Shown here piece after piece: positions 48,204 to 56,757 of a stretch of 64,000 bases of DNA. The notes beneath the pieces are model-generated. The model was not told the origin of the DNA and did not search any database. It was given only the letters and a program-made list of their open reading frames with translations. Location: NCBI GenBank assembly GCA_016699125.1, contig CP064961.1, positions 62,001 through 126,000 on the forward strand, read 5' to 3'. Made by a program: the position numbers and the translations under genes. Source of the stretch: a bacterium (lineage in GTDB: Bacteria; Babelota; Babeliae; Babelales; Vermiphilaceae). Position 1 is the first letter of the stretch. Every line of letters begins with the position of its first letter.

Positions 48204-48467
48204 TTGCAACCTATCCAAGGGTCGAATGTGGCATGCCATCTGTTCGAGCGTATGTATGGAAAAGCTGCTCATGCATCTGAAGCAAATTATACTGTACAGG
48301 TGGACGCCCGCCTGTCGTTGCAGGCCTCTGTTATCATCTTATTGCGATTGAGCTTACCAGTTGTGCTGTTTTGGTTGGCCTGCTTTATTATTTTTGTCCG
48401 GCCATTGCAAGGGTTATGGCAGAAAGAAGCTTTGAGTTTTAAAAAAGTCTTTTTTGCCAGAAGATAA
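48204..48467 (+). CDS. Doubtful small membrane protein upstream of ffh
   Basis: The frame is open from about 48169 to a TAA at 48465; possible starts are TTG 48204 or ATG 48252, neither with a strong ribosome site. The C-terminal half is coherent: TVQVDARLSLQASVIILL, a span (LPVVLFWLACFIIFVRPLQG), then a basic end (KKVFFARR). No family recognised. I looked for an SRP RNA here because ffh follows, but saw no GGAA-type domain IV loop. Confidence 0.4.
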   Translation: MQPIQGSNVACHLFERMYGKAAHASEANYTVQVDARLSLQASVIILLRLSLPVVLFWLACFIIFVRPLQGLWQKEALSFKKVFFARR

Positions 48468-48524
48468 TTTCACCTCTTTCCCAAAACATGCTAGAATAAT
48501 GTTTTAAAAATAGAAGGAATAACG

Positions 48525-49856
48525 ATGTTTGATTTTTTAGCAAAAAAATTTGGTGATCTGTTTGAACTATTTTCAAAAGAGACTACCTTTACCGATGAAA
48601 ATACCGCAAAGATTCTTGATGAAATTAAGGCAGCATTGATTGATTCTGATGTTCCCTATGATGTGGTGGTTGATTTTACCAGGCAGGTCAAACAGGATCT
48701 TTTGGGTAAAAAAGTTTTGAAGAACGTTCGACCTGATGAACAGCTGTTAAAAATCGTGTATGAACGGCTTGTCAAATTTATGAGCCAGGGTGGACAGGAC
48801 TGTTTCTCTTTTGAGATTCCATCGGTTGTGATGGTCATGGGACTACAAGGAGCAGGAAAAACGACGACAATTGCAAAACTTGTTCATTTTGTAAAAACGC
48901 AAGCTGAAAAGAAACGCAAAAATCGTTCGATTTTGGTTGCCTCGGTTGATTTTTACCGTCCTGCAGCGGTCGAACAGCTTGAAATTGTTGCACAACAGGC
49001 AGCAGCAGTCTTTTACAGGGCACAGGAACAAAATCCAGTTGCTGCAGCAATGGAAATTTATCAGAAGTTTAAAAAAGATCGATATGACCTCCTGTTTTTG
49101 GATACAGCCGGTCGTTTGCATTTTGATGAACAGATGATGCAAGAGTTGCAGCAGATCAATCAAAAGCTTTTACCTCGTTATAAGATTCTGGTACTTGATG
49201 CAATGACAGGACAGCAGTCATTGTCGATTGCACAAACGTTTGATCAGAAAGTTGGTTTTTATGCATCTATTTTGACCAAAATGGACAGTAATGCAAGTGC
49301 AGGTGCTGCGCTTGCCTTCCGTTATGTACTCAAAAAGCCTATCTGGTTCATTGGAACGGGAGAAAAGTTGCCAGATCTGCAAGAGTTTGTTCCAGATCGT
49401 ATCGCCCAACGGATGTTGAATATGGGTGATATGCAAACGTTGATTGAAAAGATTGATGATAAAATACATGCGGCTGAACAAGAAAAGATGAATAAGGCAC
49501 TTCTTTCTGATGCTATGAGTTTGGAAGATTTTGGCCTTCAAATTGATATGATGAACAAGGTTGGTTCCCTTTCGAGTCTCATGAAATATATTCCAGGCAT
49601 TGCTAACAAGCTTTCAGCAGAGCAGATTGATGCGGGTGAGCGAGAGGTAAAAAGATTTCGAGCCATTATCAGCTCAATGACTCCAAAGGAGCGTAAAGAT
49701 GTTACTGTATTGAATGATTCTCGCAAACAGAGAATTGCGGTAGGATCAGGGACAACTGTTCAAGATGTTCTGATTTTGCTTCAACGATTTGAACAAGTTA
49801 AACAATATGCTAAACTATTAAAAAAATCAGGTCCTTTTGGTGGTTTATTTCGTTAA
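48525..49856 (+). CDS. ffh: Signal recognition particle protein Ffh
   Basis: Co-translational targeting GTPase. NG domain with G1 GLQGAGKTTTIAKL, DFYRPAAVEQL, G3 DTAGR, G4 TKMD and GTGEKLPDLQEF; then the M domain, where FGLQIDMMNKVGSLSSLMKYIPG and IISSMTPKERKD give the Met-rich signal/RNA binding region. 443 residues. Starts a run ffh-rpsP-khpA-trmD-rplS. Given the many exported proteins in the window, an active Sec/SRP route is expected. Confidence 0.96.
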   Translation: MFDFLAKKFGDLFELFSKETTFTDENTAKILDEIKAALIDSDVPYDVVVDFTRQVKQDLLGKKVLKNVRPDEQLLKIVYERLVKFMSQGGQDCFSFEIPSVVMVMGLQGAGKTTTIAKLVHFVKTQAEKKRKNRSILVASVDFYRPAAVEQLEIVAQQAAAVFYRAQEQNPVAAAMEIYQKFKKDRYDLLFLDTAGRLHFDEQMMQELQQINQKLLPRYKILVLDAMTGQQSLSIAQTFDQKVGFYASILTKMDSNASAGAALAFRYVLKKPIWFIGTGEKLPDLQEFVPDRIAQRMLNMGDMQTLIEKIDDKIHAAEQEKMNKALLSDAMSLEDFGLQIDMMNKVGSLSSLMKYIPGIANKLSAEQIDAGEREVKRFRAIISSMTPKERKDVTVLNDSRKQRIAVGSGTTVQDVLILLQRFEQVKQYAKLLKKSGPFGGLFR

Positions 49857-49877
49857 AAATATTTTTTAAGGGTTTCT

Positions 49878-50198
49878 ATGGCAGTTAAGATTCGTTTGTC
49901 CCGTGCGGGCAGAAAAGGTATTCCTATGTATCGCCTTGTTGCGGCTGATTCTCGTGTGAAACGTGATGGTAAGATTCTTGCCAACGTTGGTACCTATGAT
50001 GCGCTAAATGGCAGAGTGGTACAGTTCCACGAAGATATTTATACAACTTGGGTTCAAAAAGGCGCACAGGTAACCGATTCGGCAAAAAAAATTCATAAAT
50101 TATTTAAAAAAAATGGTATTTATGTGCCGCAGTCAGAGGTTAAATCAAGGGTTCGTAGTACAAAACAGAATATCACAGAAGATGTTGCTTCAGAATAG
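49878..50198 (+). CDS. rpsP: 30S ribosomal protein S16
   Basis: Opens AVKIRLSRAGRKGIPMYRLVAADSR, the S16 signature, followed by VGTYDALNGRVVQFHED. 106 residues, with a C-terminal extension rich in Ser/Lys beyond the ~80-residue core. 21 bp after ffh and 12 bp before khpA. Confidence 0.95.
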   Translation: MAVKIRLSRAGRKGIPMYRLVAADSRVKRDGKILANVGTYDALNGRVVQFHEDIYTTWVQKGAQVTDSAKKIHKLFKKNGIYVPQSEVKSRVRSTKQNITEDVASE

Positions 50199-50210
50199 GA
50201 ACCCTTCAAG

Positions 50211-50465
50211 ATGGCAAAGATGGTAAAAGAGCTGGTTGAATATATGGTGAGGGCTATTGTAGAAAAACCAGGCTCTGTACGAGTTGAATATAAAGATGGC
50301 GATGAAAGTGATTTTGTTGAAATTAGTGTAGACCAGACAGATCGTGGAAAAGTCATTGGGCGTGATGGGCAAACTATTAAGGCCCTACGTGTTTTGGTAA
50401 ATCAGTGCCTGGTTCGAGACAAAAAAATCTTTATTGATCTTGCGCAACCTGCTGAAAACGTATAG
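50211..50465 (+). CDS. khpA: KH-domain RNA-binding protein KhpA
   Basis: 84 residues consisting almost entirely of one KH domain: LVEYMVRAIVEKPGSVRV, then the GxxG loop in GKVIGRDGQTIKALRVLV. The usual rpsP-khpA-rimM-trmD order lacks rimM here: trmD starts 2 bp after this stop codon. Confidence 0.92.
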   Translation: MAKMVKELVEYMVRAIVEKPGSVRVEYKDGDESDFVEISVDQTDRGKVIGRDGQTIKALRVLVNQCLVRDKKIFIDLAQPAENV

Positions 50466-50467
50466 TC

Positions 50468-51793
50468 ATGCATATTTCTATTGCTACCGTGTTTCCTGAG
50501 CTTTATGCGCCGTTTTTAAAGACGTCGTTGATTGGCAGGTCTGTTGAATCTGGAATTTTGGATATTTCGACCTATGGTTTTACCAGTTTTGTAAAACCGA
50601 AGGAACACATTGACGTGCCTACGTGTGGCCCAACCCCTGGCATGCTTATTAAGCCAGAAGTTGTTGATCGTGTAATCCAGCAGGCAGAAGCGAAAGCAGG
50701 AAAAGCTTTTAAAATCTTTTTTTCTCCGCACGGTGATATGCTTGATCAAAAAAAACTGCTTTTAATAAAGCGCAAGCTTGACGATAGGGCCCTGAGCCAT
50801 GTTTTATTAATTGCAGGGCGGTATGAGGGCATGGATGCAAGAGTGGAGGAGTATTATGCGGATGAGGTCCTTTCTGTAGGTGACTTTGTTCTGTTGGGAG
50901 GCGATCTACCAGCAATGATGTTTATCGAAGGCTTTGTGAGGCATATTCCCAAGGTAGTGGGTAATCATGGGTCGGTTGAAAATGATTCGTTTACGGGTCC
51001 GTTGGTTGATTATCCAGAATATTGTCTGCCTGTGGTGTGGCATGATAAAAATGTGCCAGATATTATCAGGTCTGGAAACCATAAGGCTATAGCTGAGTGG
51101 CGTACGCAAAAGGCGGTCGAAAGGACCGCGCTTTTGAAGTTCCCTTGGGCACGATCATTTCATTTAGAAAATGTGCAAAAAAAACAGTTTTTGGTGTCGA
51201 TTCCAGCCCATTATGTGGTATTAATGCATTCTGAAGTGTTGGTGGGAAAAGAAAGGGTTGTAGGAAATACTTCAGTAACTTCAATTGATGTCCATGATAT
51301 AGCGCGTTCTGCATGTACCTACGGATTTAAGAGATTTTTTATTGTAACTGCATTAAAAGATCAGCAAGTGATTGTGGCCAAATTCCTTGAGTTTTGGCAA
51401 GAGGGTGATGGAATTACGTATAACCAGACACGGCATGAAGCATTAGCGCGTGTCCAGGTGGTGCCTGACCTGAGTTGCGTACGTGCTGCAATTGCTGAAA
51501 TTGAAGGTAAAGCTCCGGTTGTTATTGCGACGTCGGCACGGTTTTCCGGCAAAGAGCAGGAGCGTTTAATAACGTATGACCAGCAGGCGGATGTGTGGAA
51601 AAAGAAACAACCTGTTTTGATGCTACTTGGCACGGGACAAGGGCTTGCGCAAGAGTGTATTGACAAGGCTGATTACTGCTTGGAGCCACTGCAAGGATTA
51701 ACAGAATATAATCATCTGTCTGTCAGATCGGCTGCGGCGATTATTTTTGACCGGTGGTTGGGGCTTAATGTGCAGCAGAAAAATAAAAAGTAA
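50468..51793 (+). CDS. trmD: TrmD tRNA m1G37 methyltransferase fused to a second SPOUT-type domain
   Basis: Residues 1 to about 240 are TrmD: the knot-forming motifs HVLLIAGRYEGMDARVEEYYADEVLSVGDFVL and GDLPAMMFIEGFVRHIPKVVGN, SVENDSF, and the C-terminal helical part (GNHKAIAEWR). It makes m1G at position 37 of tRNAs with G36. Residues about 255-440 form an extra domain: HYVVLMHSEVLVG, NTSVTSIDVHDIARSACTYGF, FFIVTALKDQQ, and LLGTGQGLAQECIDKADY with a C-terminal YNHLSVRSAAAI. This resembles the SAM-dependent RNA methyltransferase family (Pfam Methyltrn_RNA_4, Thermotoga TM1570-like), which is a separate gene next to trmD in some bacteria. 441 residues against about 240 for TrmD alone. Confidence 0.93.
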   Translation: MHISIATVFPELYAPFLKTSLIGRSVESGILDISTYGFTSFVKPKEHIDVPTCGPTPGMLIKPEVVDRVIQQAEAKAGKAFKIFFSPHGDMLDQKKLLLIKRKLDDRALSHVLLIAGRYEGMDARVEEYYADEVLSVGDFVLLGGDLPAMMFIEGFVRHIPKVVGNHGSVENDSFTGPLVDYPEYCLPVVWHDKNVPDIIRSGNHKAIAEWRTQKAVERTALLKFPWARSFHLENVQKKQFLVSIPAHYVVLMHSEVLVGKERVVGNTSVTSIDVHDIARSACTYGFKRFFIVTALKDQQVIVAKFLEFWQEGDGITYNQTRHEALARVQVVPDLSCVRAAIAEIEGKAPVVIATSARFSGKEQERLITYDQQADVWKKKQPVLMLLGTGQGLAQECIDKADYCLEPLQGLTEYNHLSVRSAAAIIFDRWLGLNVQQKNKK

Positions 51794-51887
51794 AAAAATC
51801 TGATTGGCATGTTGTGCAATAAGTAGTATAATTAAAAATATGTAAAGAGTTTTAAACGCTTGACAGGCGTATTGTTGAGGAATAGAT

Positions 51888-52322
51888 ATGCAAGCTAAAA
51901 AAATGACAAAAGAAACGATTATGCATTTTGGTATTGACCAAAATAAGGCAGTAATACCTGAGTTTCATGTTGGCGATACTCTTGCGGTTTTGCAAAGAGT
52001 GAAAGAGCTCGTAAAAGAAAATGAGAAAAAGCCAGCAGTTCTGAAAGAACGGTTGCAAAAATTTGAAGGTGATGTGATTGCCATCAGAAATAATGGGGCT
52101 TCTTCAACGTTTACCATCCGTAAAATCGGAGCACATAATGTAGCGGTTGAGAGGATCTTCCCCTTTTACAGTCCGGTTATTGAAGAGATCTCGGTAGTGC
52201 GCAGAGGTGATGTGCGCCGTGCTAAACTTTATTATTTACGCAAGCGTGTTGGAAAAGCTGCGCGTGTCAAAGAAAAGGTGGTCAGTAGCCGAGCTACTGT
52301 AGATAATACATCGGCACAATAA
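51888..52322 (+). CDS. rplS: 50S ribosomal protein L19
   Basis: Recognised by FHVGDTLAVLQRVKE, KLQKFEGDVIAIRNNGASSTFTIRKI, VAVERIFPFYSPVIEEISVVRRGDVRRAKLYYLRKRVGKAARVKE. 144 residues, with a slightly extended C-terminus. 94 bp after trmD with AGGAAT... ribosome site before ATG 51888. Confidence 0.95.
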   Translation: MQAKKMTKETIMHFGIDQNKAVIPEFHVGDTLAVLQRVKELVKENEKKPAVLKERLQKFEGDVIAIRNNGASSTFTIRKIGAHNVAVERIFPFYSPVIEEISVVRRGDVRRAKLYYLRKRVGKAARVKEKVVSSRATVDNTSAQ

Positions 52323-52337
52323 GTGTGAAGGTTGAAG

Positions 52338-52832
52338 ATGCAATCTGAGAAAAAGCAAGCAGGTTGTATACAGAAACTTTCTTTTCTATGGTTGATGCTA
52401 TTGCTTGGTGGGTGCAAGAAAAAAACTGTCAAGCGAGCGAAAAATTCAGAATCGGTCGCTCAACTTTTTGAGCGACCGATTCTTTTCCAAGATATTCCAG
52501 TGCCTTTTGGTGCGTACCTATTTCATGCTCCGTTACATCCGTCTTTGCTTGATGATATGGCTGGAAATAGTCAAACAGGGGTCTCAGAGGTTGTGGCTAT
52601 GAAAATGAGCGTACCATCGCAAGAACTTGCTGTATTTTGTAATTTTTACAAAGATGCGATGGAGCAGTTAGGGTGGATTTTGCTCAAATCAGTGATTACA
52701 CAAACGTCACTGCTTTTTGAATTTCAGTCGGTGACTCGTGCGTGCATTATCATTGCCGATATTGAGCAAAATCTTTCGGGAGCTTCTATTGTTAACGTGG
52801 CGCAACTTTTTATGTTTCAGTTTTCCAAATAA
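52338..52832 (+). CDS. Putative lipoprotein
   Basis: ATG 52338 (164 residues) is preferred to an in-frame TTG at 52332, which overlaps the ribosome site. The N-terminus has a basic region, a hydrophobic core (LSFLWLMLLLGGC) and a lipobox LLGGC, so Cys would be lipidated by Lgt. The mature part is Lys-rich then mixed alpha/beta: a middle motif AVFCNFYKDAMEQLGW and VTRACIIIADIEQN. The order F...Y...ME..GW resembles small surface lipoproteins of unknown function; no family assigned. 15 bp after rplS, so possibly cotranscribed. Confidence 0.75.
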   Translation: MQSEKKQAGCIQKLSFLWLMLLLGGCKKKTVKRAKNSESVAQLFERPILFQDIPVPFGAYLFHAPLHPSLLDDMAGNSQTGVSEVVAMKMSVPSQELAVFCNFYKDAMEQLGWILLKSVITQTSLLFEFQSVTRACIIIADIEQNLSGASIVNVAQLFMFQFSK

Positions 52833-52851
52833 GTTTGCTGATTATTGTTTA

Positions 52852-53400
52852 TTATGGTAGCTCTTCTGGTTCCGTCTCATTTTCAGTATTTTCTGACTCA
52901 ACCTCTTCTTCGGCAACTTCCGGTTTGAGTGCTGCTTTTTTATTTGTTTTTTGAGCTATTTTTGTTACAGATTTTTTTGTCTGTTTGGACCCTTTTGCTG
53001 ATGTTTTGAGGCGTTCTATCTCATCTTCAAGCTTGCTAATTTTTGCTTCAAGGGTGTCGTTTGTTTTTTCAAGTTTTGTGATCTGTTTGCTCAGACTTTT
53101 GTTTTCTTGTACCAGATCCTTGTTTTCTCGACGCAAGGTCTTGACTTCTTCGTATCGATCATCGTAATCGTCTCTGTGCCTTCTGCGTCCACTTTCTCTT
53201 GCTGAACTGACCATTGCACCAGTGGCAAGCCCTGTGATGGCACCGATTCCAGCGCCGCGACCTCCACTGACAGCGCCACCGATTGCGGCTCCTGCAACAG
53301 TTGGAAGTAAAATGTCTGCTGCGTCGCCAGCAAAACAGGAAGCATAGAGATTTAATAGTGAAATTCCGTAAAGAATACTTTTTTTGTTTTTAATATACAT
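52852..53400 (-). CDS. Exported glycine-zipper and coiled-coil protein
   Basis: 182 residues. Signal peptide (ILYGISLLNLYASCFAG), then a glycine-zipper segment (VAGAAIGGAVSGGRGAGIGAITG), an Arg/Asp stretch, a coiled coil from about residue 80 to 135 (LRRENKDLVQENKSLSKQ...) and a Lys- then Glu-rich tail ending EPEELP. Glycine zippers insert in or pack against membranes (YMGG/Gly-zipper lipoproteins), so an envelope or secreted location is likely. Function unknown. Divergent neighbour genes; converges on the lipoprotein. Confidence 0.75.
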   Translation of the reverse strand: MYIKNKKSILYGISLLNLYASCFAGDAADILLPTVAGAAIGGAVSGGRGAGIGAITGLATGAMVSSARESGRRRHRDDYDDRYEEVKTLRRENKDLVQENKSLSKQITKLEKTNDTLEAKISKLEDEIERLKTSAKGSKQTKKSVTKIAQKTNKKAALKPEVAEEEVESENTENETEPEELP

Positions 53401-53509
53401 GGGTCCAGCCTTTTTATTTTATAATATCTAATATACATAATAGAAGACAGAGCTCTTAAAAAGCAACAATTTCATAAAAGTTAAAGTAATCAATCATTTT
53501 TTTTAATAA

Positions 53510-53530
53510 CTATAGTTGAATGTACTATAG
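53510..53530. repeat. Small inverted repeat upstream of the glycine-zipper gene
   Basis: CTATAGT (53510-53516) and ACTATAG (53524-53530), spacer 7 nt, in the 180-bp gap after the degraded regulator gene and about 110 nt before the start of the gene at 53400. Could be an operator; could be chance in AT-rich DNA. Confidence 0.3.
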
Positions 53531-53579
53531 CCGTAAGCTTTTTCATAACTCGTGTAGCTCGCTGTGTTATTGATGATGT

Positions 53580-54095
53580 TTACTCAAGATTATATTCTTT
53601 GATTCTTCGGCTAACGGAAGATCGGTTGACGCCCAAATAGTGAGCAATCTTGTTCTGATTTTTTTCAAAGCGGTACCACAAAAGGGCAACGGTGTGCCTG
53701 TCTTTCAAGGCATTTTTGCCTAGTTTTGCAGCCCGTTCGATTGTGGCATCGGCGGCAAGAAAGCTTGCGGTAATGACCGGTCCAGTATTTTGGACTGGCG
53801 CTGTTGGATTTAAATAGTTTTCTTGCATATACACCATGATCTGATTGCGCAAAGCGGCAAATGAAAGCGGTCTTTGAACAAAAATTCGTTGTTTTTGTAA
53901 AGCGGTGAGTGACGGTTTGTTTTTGTAGTCACTGTTTTTTCTAATCTGCATCGTATATCCGTCAATAAGTTGAGCTACGTCGTCAGGTTCAAAGGTACTC
54001 AGATCGGGCGCGGCAAAAAAGGACTGTTTACAGATCTGATAGAGTGGTGAATCTTTGAGCATGTCGATATCGTTCGGTTCCATCGTGGAATGCAA
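53580..54095 (-). pseudogene. 7TM-GAF-AAA-Fis regulator, copy 1: C-terminal DNA-binding fragment
   Basis: This frame carries the last part of copy 1. It matches the intact copy at 57088-59874 from LFLHSTMEPNDIDMLKDSPLYQICK onward, through an AAA-type C-terminal helical region (TALQKQRIFVQRPLSFAALRNQI) to a Fis-like helix-turn-helix (LLWYRFEKNQNKIAHYLG, then VNRSSVSRRIKEYN). Reading upstream in this frame restores KFYSTEVFQSDVR, aligned without gap to the intact copy, back to an A-run at plus-strand 54152-54158. There, one base is missing relative to the frame of the preceding segment. Confidence 0.75.
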
Positions 54096-56107
54096 GAACA
54101 GTCTGACGTCTGATTGAAAGACCTCGGTGCTGTAAAATTTGCAGAATGACCCTTTTTAATGTAATCAACCAGCTTTTCTGCCACCTCCGTGCGGAGCTGG
54201 TCAACACGTTCAATAAACAGGGAGCCGCCATCAAGTTTTTCAAGCAGGCCGGCTTCTTTGGGTGGATCATACGGAGATGCTTGTATGCCGAAAATGCCGT
54301 TCTGATATTCAGGAAAATAGATCGGATCGATATCTTTAAACTCTTTTCTTTTGGTTGCGTGATGAATGAGCTTGGCAATCGCAAGTGCATCGACTCGTTC
54401 GCAGCCAAAAAACACCGTTTTGTGTGACAGGATACTTTTTAACATAGCAACTTTTAATACAATGCCCCGTGGCGTGTTGATAGGAAGAAAGGAATGGAGC
54501 TGGTTTCCTAACTCGGTTGATTGTAGATGCAACAGATAATCAAACTCATCAACAGAGGGCAGTGCCAAAAGCTGCTTGTGCATCACGTCGGCAATGTTTG
54601 GGTGGGCGACCACCATAATAATATGTTTCTCGTCAAGATGCGGAATGGCCATGGCAAGCACGCCTCGACTGTCCTGCTCCGTTTTGATCAGACGGGTGAT
54701 CATCGTTTTGTGTTCAGTCACCTTTTGAATGAGTGCTTTGCACTGTTTGGTTACTTCATGTTCATGATCTTTGTTCAGGTCAATGTTGATAAAGGTTGTT
54801 GCAAAATAGTTGCAGGGATAAAACAGTTTGTTGCGATAAAAAAAGATGCCAACTTCACGAGTTTCCTGCTGATTAAGAAAGGTTTTCACACTCTCTTTGA
54901 GCATTTTCAACTCCTGTTTATCTTTGAAGATCTCCTGGCGCAAAAGCCCAACTTCGTCAACGAACGCTTTTCGTTTTCGATGATAAAAGTTGGTAATGAC
55001 ACCTGAAAGATAGCTTCCAAACACACCGACTGCCTCTTTGTATGTCTCGTCGAAAAACTCACCACGAGGCTTACTTTTTTGAATGATGACATACGCAGTG
55101 ATATCATACTTTTCAAAGACCGGAATAATCGCGTCACAGTTGATGTTTTCAAGTGTAGTCATCATCATCTGCAACACATCACTCTGATCATAAAAGTTTG
55201 CAAAATCAAGTTCGTGATAATCGATAATTCGTTTCCTTTTGAAAATCTTGAACATGAGTGAGCGGTTGTACGCAACGAGGTTATCAAGTTCACGCAAAAT
55301 AAAGTCGATACGTTCACGATAGCCCTGAAACATGCCAAACGTGTAACTGTCTGTGGCCATGCGACTATTCATGAATGCACCGGTTGCTTCGTTTTCCTTG
55401 AGCCCATCTGAATCTTCTGCGGGCCTTACCAGCAGGTCGATCTGTTTGTATTCGATGTTTAATGCTTTTGCAATAAAACCACGTGTGTGCTGAATGAGCT
55501 GATAATCATGTTCAACCATGCTCAGATCGATGAGTATGTCACGAAATTCGTCATTAAAATCAGGATCTGCAAATGCAGAAAGCATCTTTTTTTTGTCGGG
55601 GAACATGTCGATATTCAGCACATGTCGCGAGCAATAATAGAGAAAATAGGCTAAAAGTAACGCCGAAAATCCGACAAATCCCTGATTTTGCACTGCTGAT
55701 GCAAAATAACTGAATTTGAACGGATTCATGTTGACCAGATCTGACAACACATATGGAATGAAAAGGTGCGAAATGAGTAGCTGCGTATGTTGGCGGACCA
55801 TGAACGGAATATGAATATCCGTTCGGGTCATCTGCCTGTAGACTATCCACAAAATATAGGGCACCATCATGCACATGGTATACACATTGTACAGACTACG
55901 CATGAGATACTCAATCTGTGGTCGATCCGGTCGGTCAACCAGCTCGTACGCCCAGAAGGCCAACGTCAAAAAGTGCACCGCAAAAATACTACTCACAACA
56001 GTAAAAAATCTGTGCTCTTTTAAAATCGCCCATCGTTCGCTGCTCAAAAGACTTTGTATTAAAAGTAGCATTGAGTGATACTGAATAATAAATGCTACCC
56101 AACCCAA
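53999..56107 (-). pseudogene. 7TM-GAF-AAA-Fis regulator, copy 1: central fragment
   Basis: Longest piece of copy 1 (702 codons, TTG at 56107). It covers membrane spans 3-7 (IIQYHSMLLLIQSLL; VVSSIFAVHFLTLAFWA; MCMMVPYILWIVY; SHLFIPYVLSDLV; FSALLLAYFLYYCSRHV), a GAF domain (AIIPVFEKYDITAYVI... FFDETYKEAVGVFGSYLSG), a second sensory-like domain and the AAA-like domain. The Walker A position reads GCERVDALAIAK and Walker B GGSLFIERVDQL, both lacking catalytic residues, like the intact copy. After about 54150 the frame no longer matches (NFTAPRSFNQTSD is out-of-frame sequence) and runs to a stop at 53999. Whole copy 1 spans 53580-56376 with two single-base shifts. Confidence 0.78.
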
Positions 56108-56112
56108 CCGTC

Positions 56113-56376
56113 CTAAAAAATTGCATTTTGGTGTGTGATAATATAAGGAGCACTTCGACTTATTACCCCATAAATCCAGCCAAAATCAACAAACGCACTT
56201 GAAACGATCGTGTAAAACATGATTGCTTGAGGCACCGGCCTGTTGGGGTTATCAAGTAGATGGCGCAGGAGCCGTACCATCAGAAAGAACTTGACGCAAA
56301 ATGCGATCACGTTTGCTGTCAGGACGAATGCGTTATTATCAAAAATGTCTTTTAAAATCTGTATCATTTCATTCAT
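56113..56376 (-). pseudogene. 7TM-GAF-AAA-Fis regulator, copy 1: N-terminal fragment
   Basis: ATG 56376 gives MNEMIQILKDIF with two membrane spans (TANVIAFCVKFFLMVRLL; IMFYTIVSSAFVDFGWIYGV), matching the start of the intact copy. It stops at a TAG right after a six-T run (minus strand; plus 56115-56120). One more T would carry the frame through LGRLGWVAFIIQYHS into the central fragment. An upstream GTG at 56427 also exists. Confidence 0.7.
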
Positions 56377-56449
56377 GTGCAATCTGCGTTTTAAAACTGC
56401 TTGCAATTTCAAATATTGATGATACACTAACTTCTGTATTTTACAATCT

Positions 56450-56757
56450 TAATTTTAAGGAGTTCATCATGAATAAGCTGCTCAGTGTATATATGGCACT
56501 CTCAAAGTACCGCTCCATGGTTATGCTTGCAATCGCTGTGATTTCTGTTGTTATGTTAGATCCAGCAGGTCCCCATTTGACGGATTTGTGAAGTAAAATT
56601 AGATCAAGATTGATTAAAACAAGATAAGCTAATTTTAAGGAGTTCATCATGAATAAGCTGCTTAGTGTATATATGGCACTCTCAAAGTACCGCTCCATGG
56701 TTATGCTTGCAAGTGCTGTGATTTCTATTGTTGTATTGGATCCAGCAGGTCCCCCAT
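56450..56757. repeat. Tandem direct repeat (180-bp period) carrying two small-peptide genes
   Basis: Copies at about 56450-56577 and 56630-56757, roughly 128 bp each and >90% identical, separated by about 52 bp. Each includes the ribosome site TTTTAAGGAG, the start, and most of a short ORF. Differences in the coding part are few and include synonymous changes (CTC/CTT). Confidence 0.92.
56469..56591 (+). CDS. Small hydrophobic peptide A (40 residues), tandem copy 1
   Basis: ATG 56469 with AAGGAG 6-7 nt upstream. MNKLLSVYMALSKYRSMVML then a membrane-like stretch (AIAVISVVML) and the end DPAGPHLTDL. Basic and polar residues lie in the first half, one hydrophobic helix follows, and the tail begins DPAGP. 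Repeated in the next gene with the core intact. It lies between two copies of a membrane-anchored regulator, 92 bp from the divergent start of copy 1. Two readings fit: a small exported signal peptide sensed by the 7TM regulators, or a type I toxin-like membrane peptide. Neither is shown. Confidence 0.62.
   Translation: MNKLLSVYMALSKYRSMVMLAIAVISVVMLDPAGPHLTDL

Noticed and set aside
48150..48500. SRP RNA (ffs) or tmRNA upstream of ffh
   Set aside because: No GGAA domain IV loop pattern and no tRNA-like end with an encoded tag peptide could be found by eye.
53999..54150. C-terminal extension of the central regulator fragment as a real domain
   Set aside because: These residues are out-of-frame reading of sequence that matches the paralogue in the adjacent frame.
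54028..54408. 126-codon minus-strand frame over the end of regulator copy 1
   Set aside because: It is in a third frame and matches neither piece of the intact paralogue.
56441..56698. Minus-strand frame with an internal repeat (FESAIYTLSSLFMMNSLK twice)
   Set aside because: It is the mirror of the plus-strand tandem peptide genes, which have good ribosome sites; the minus frame has none.
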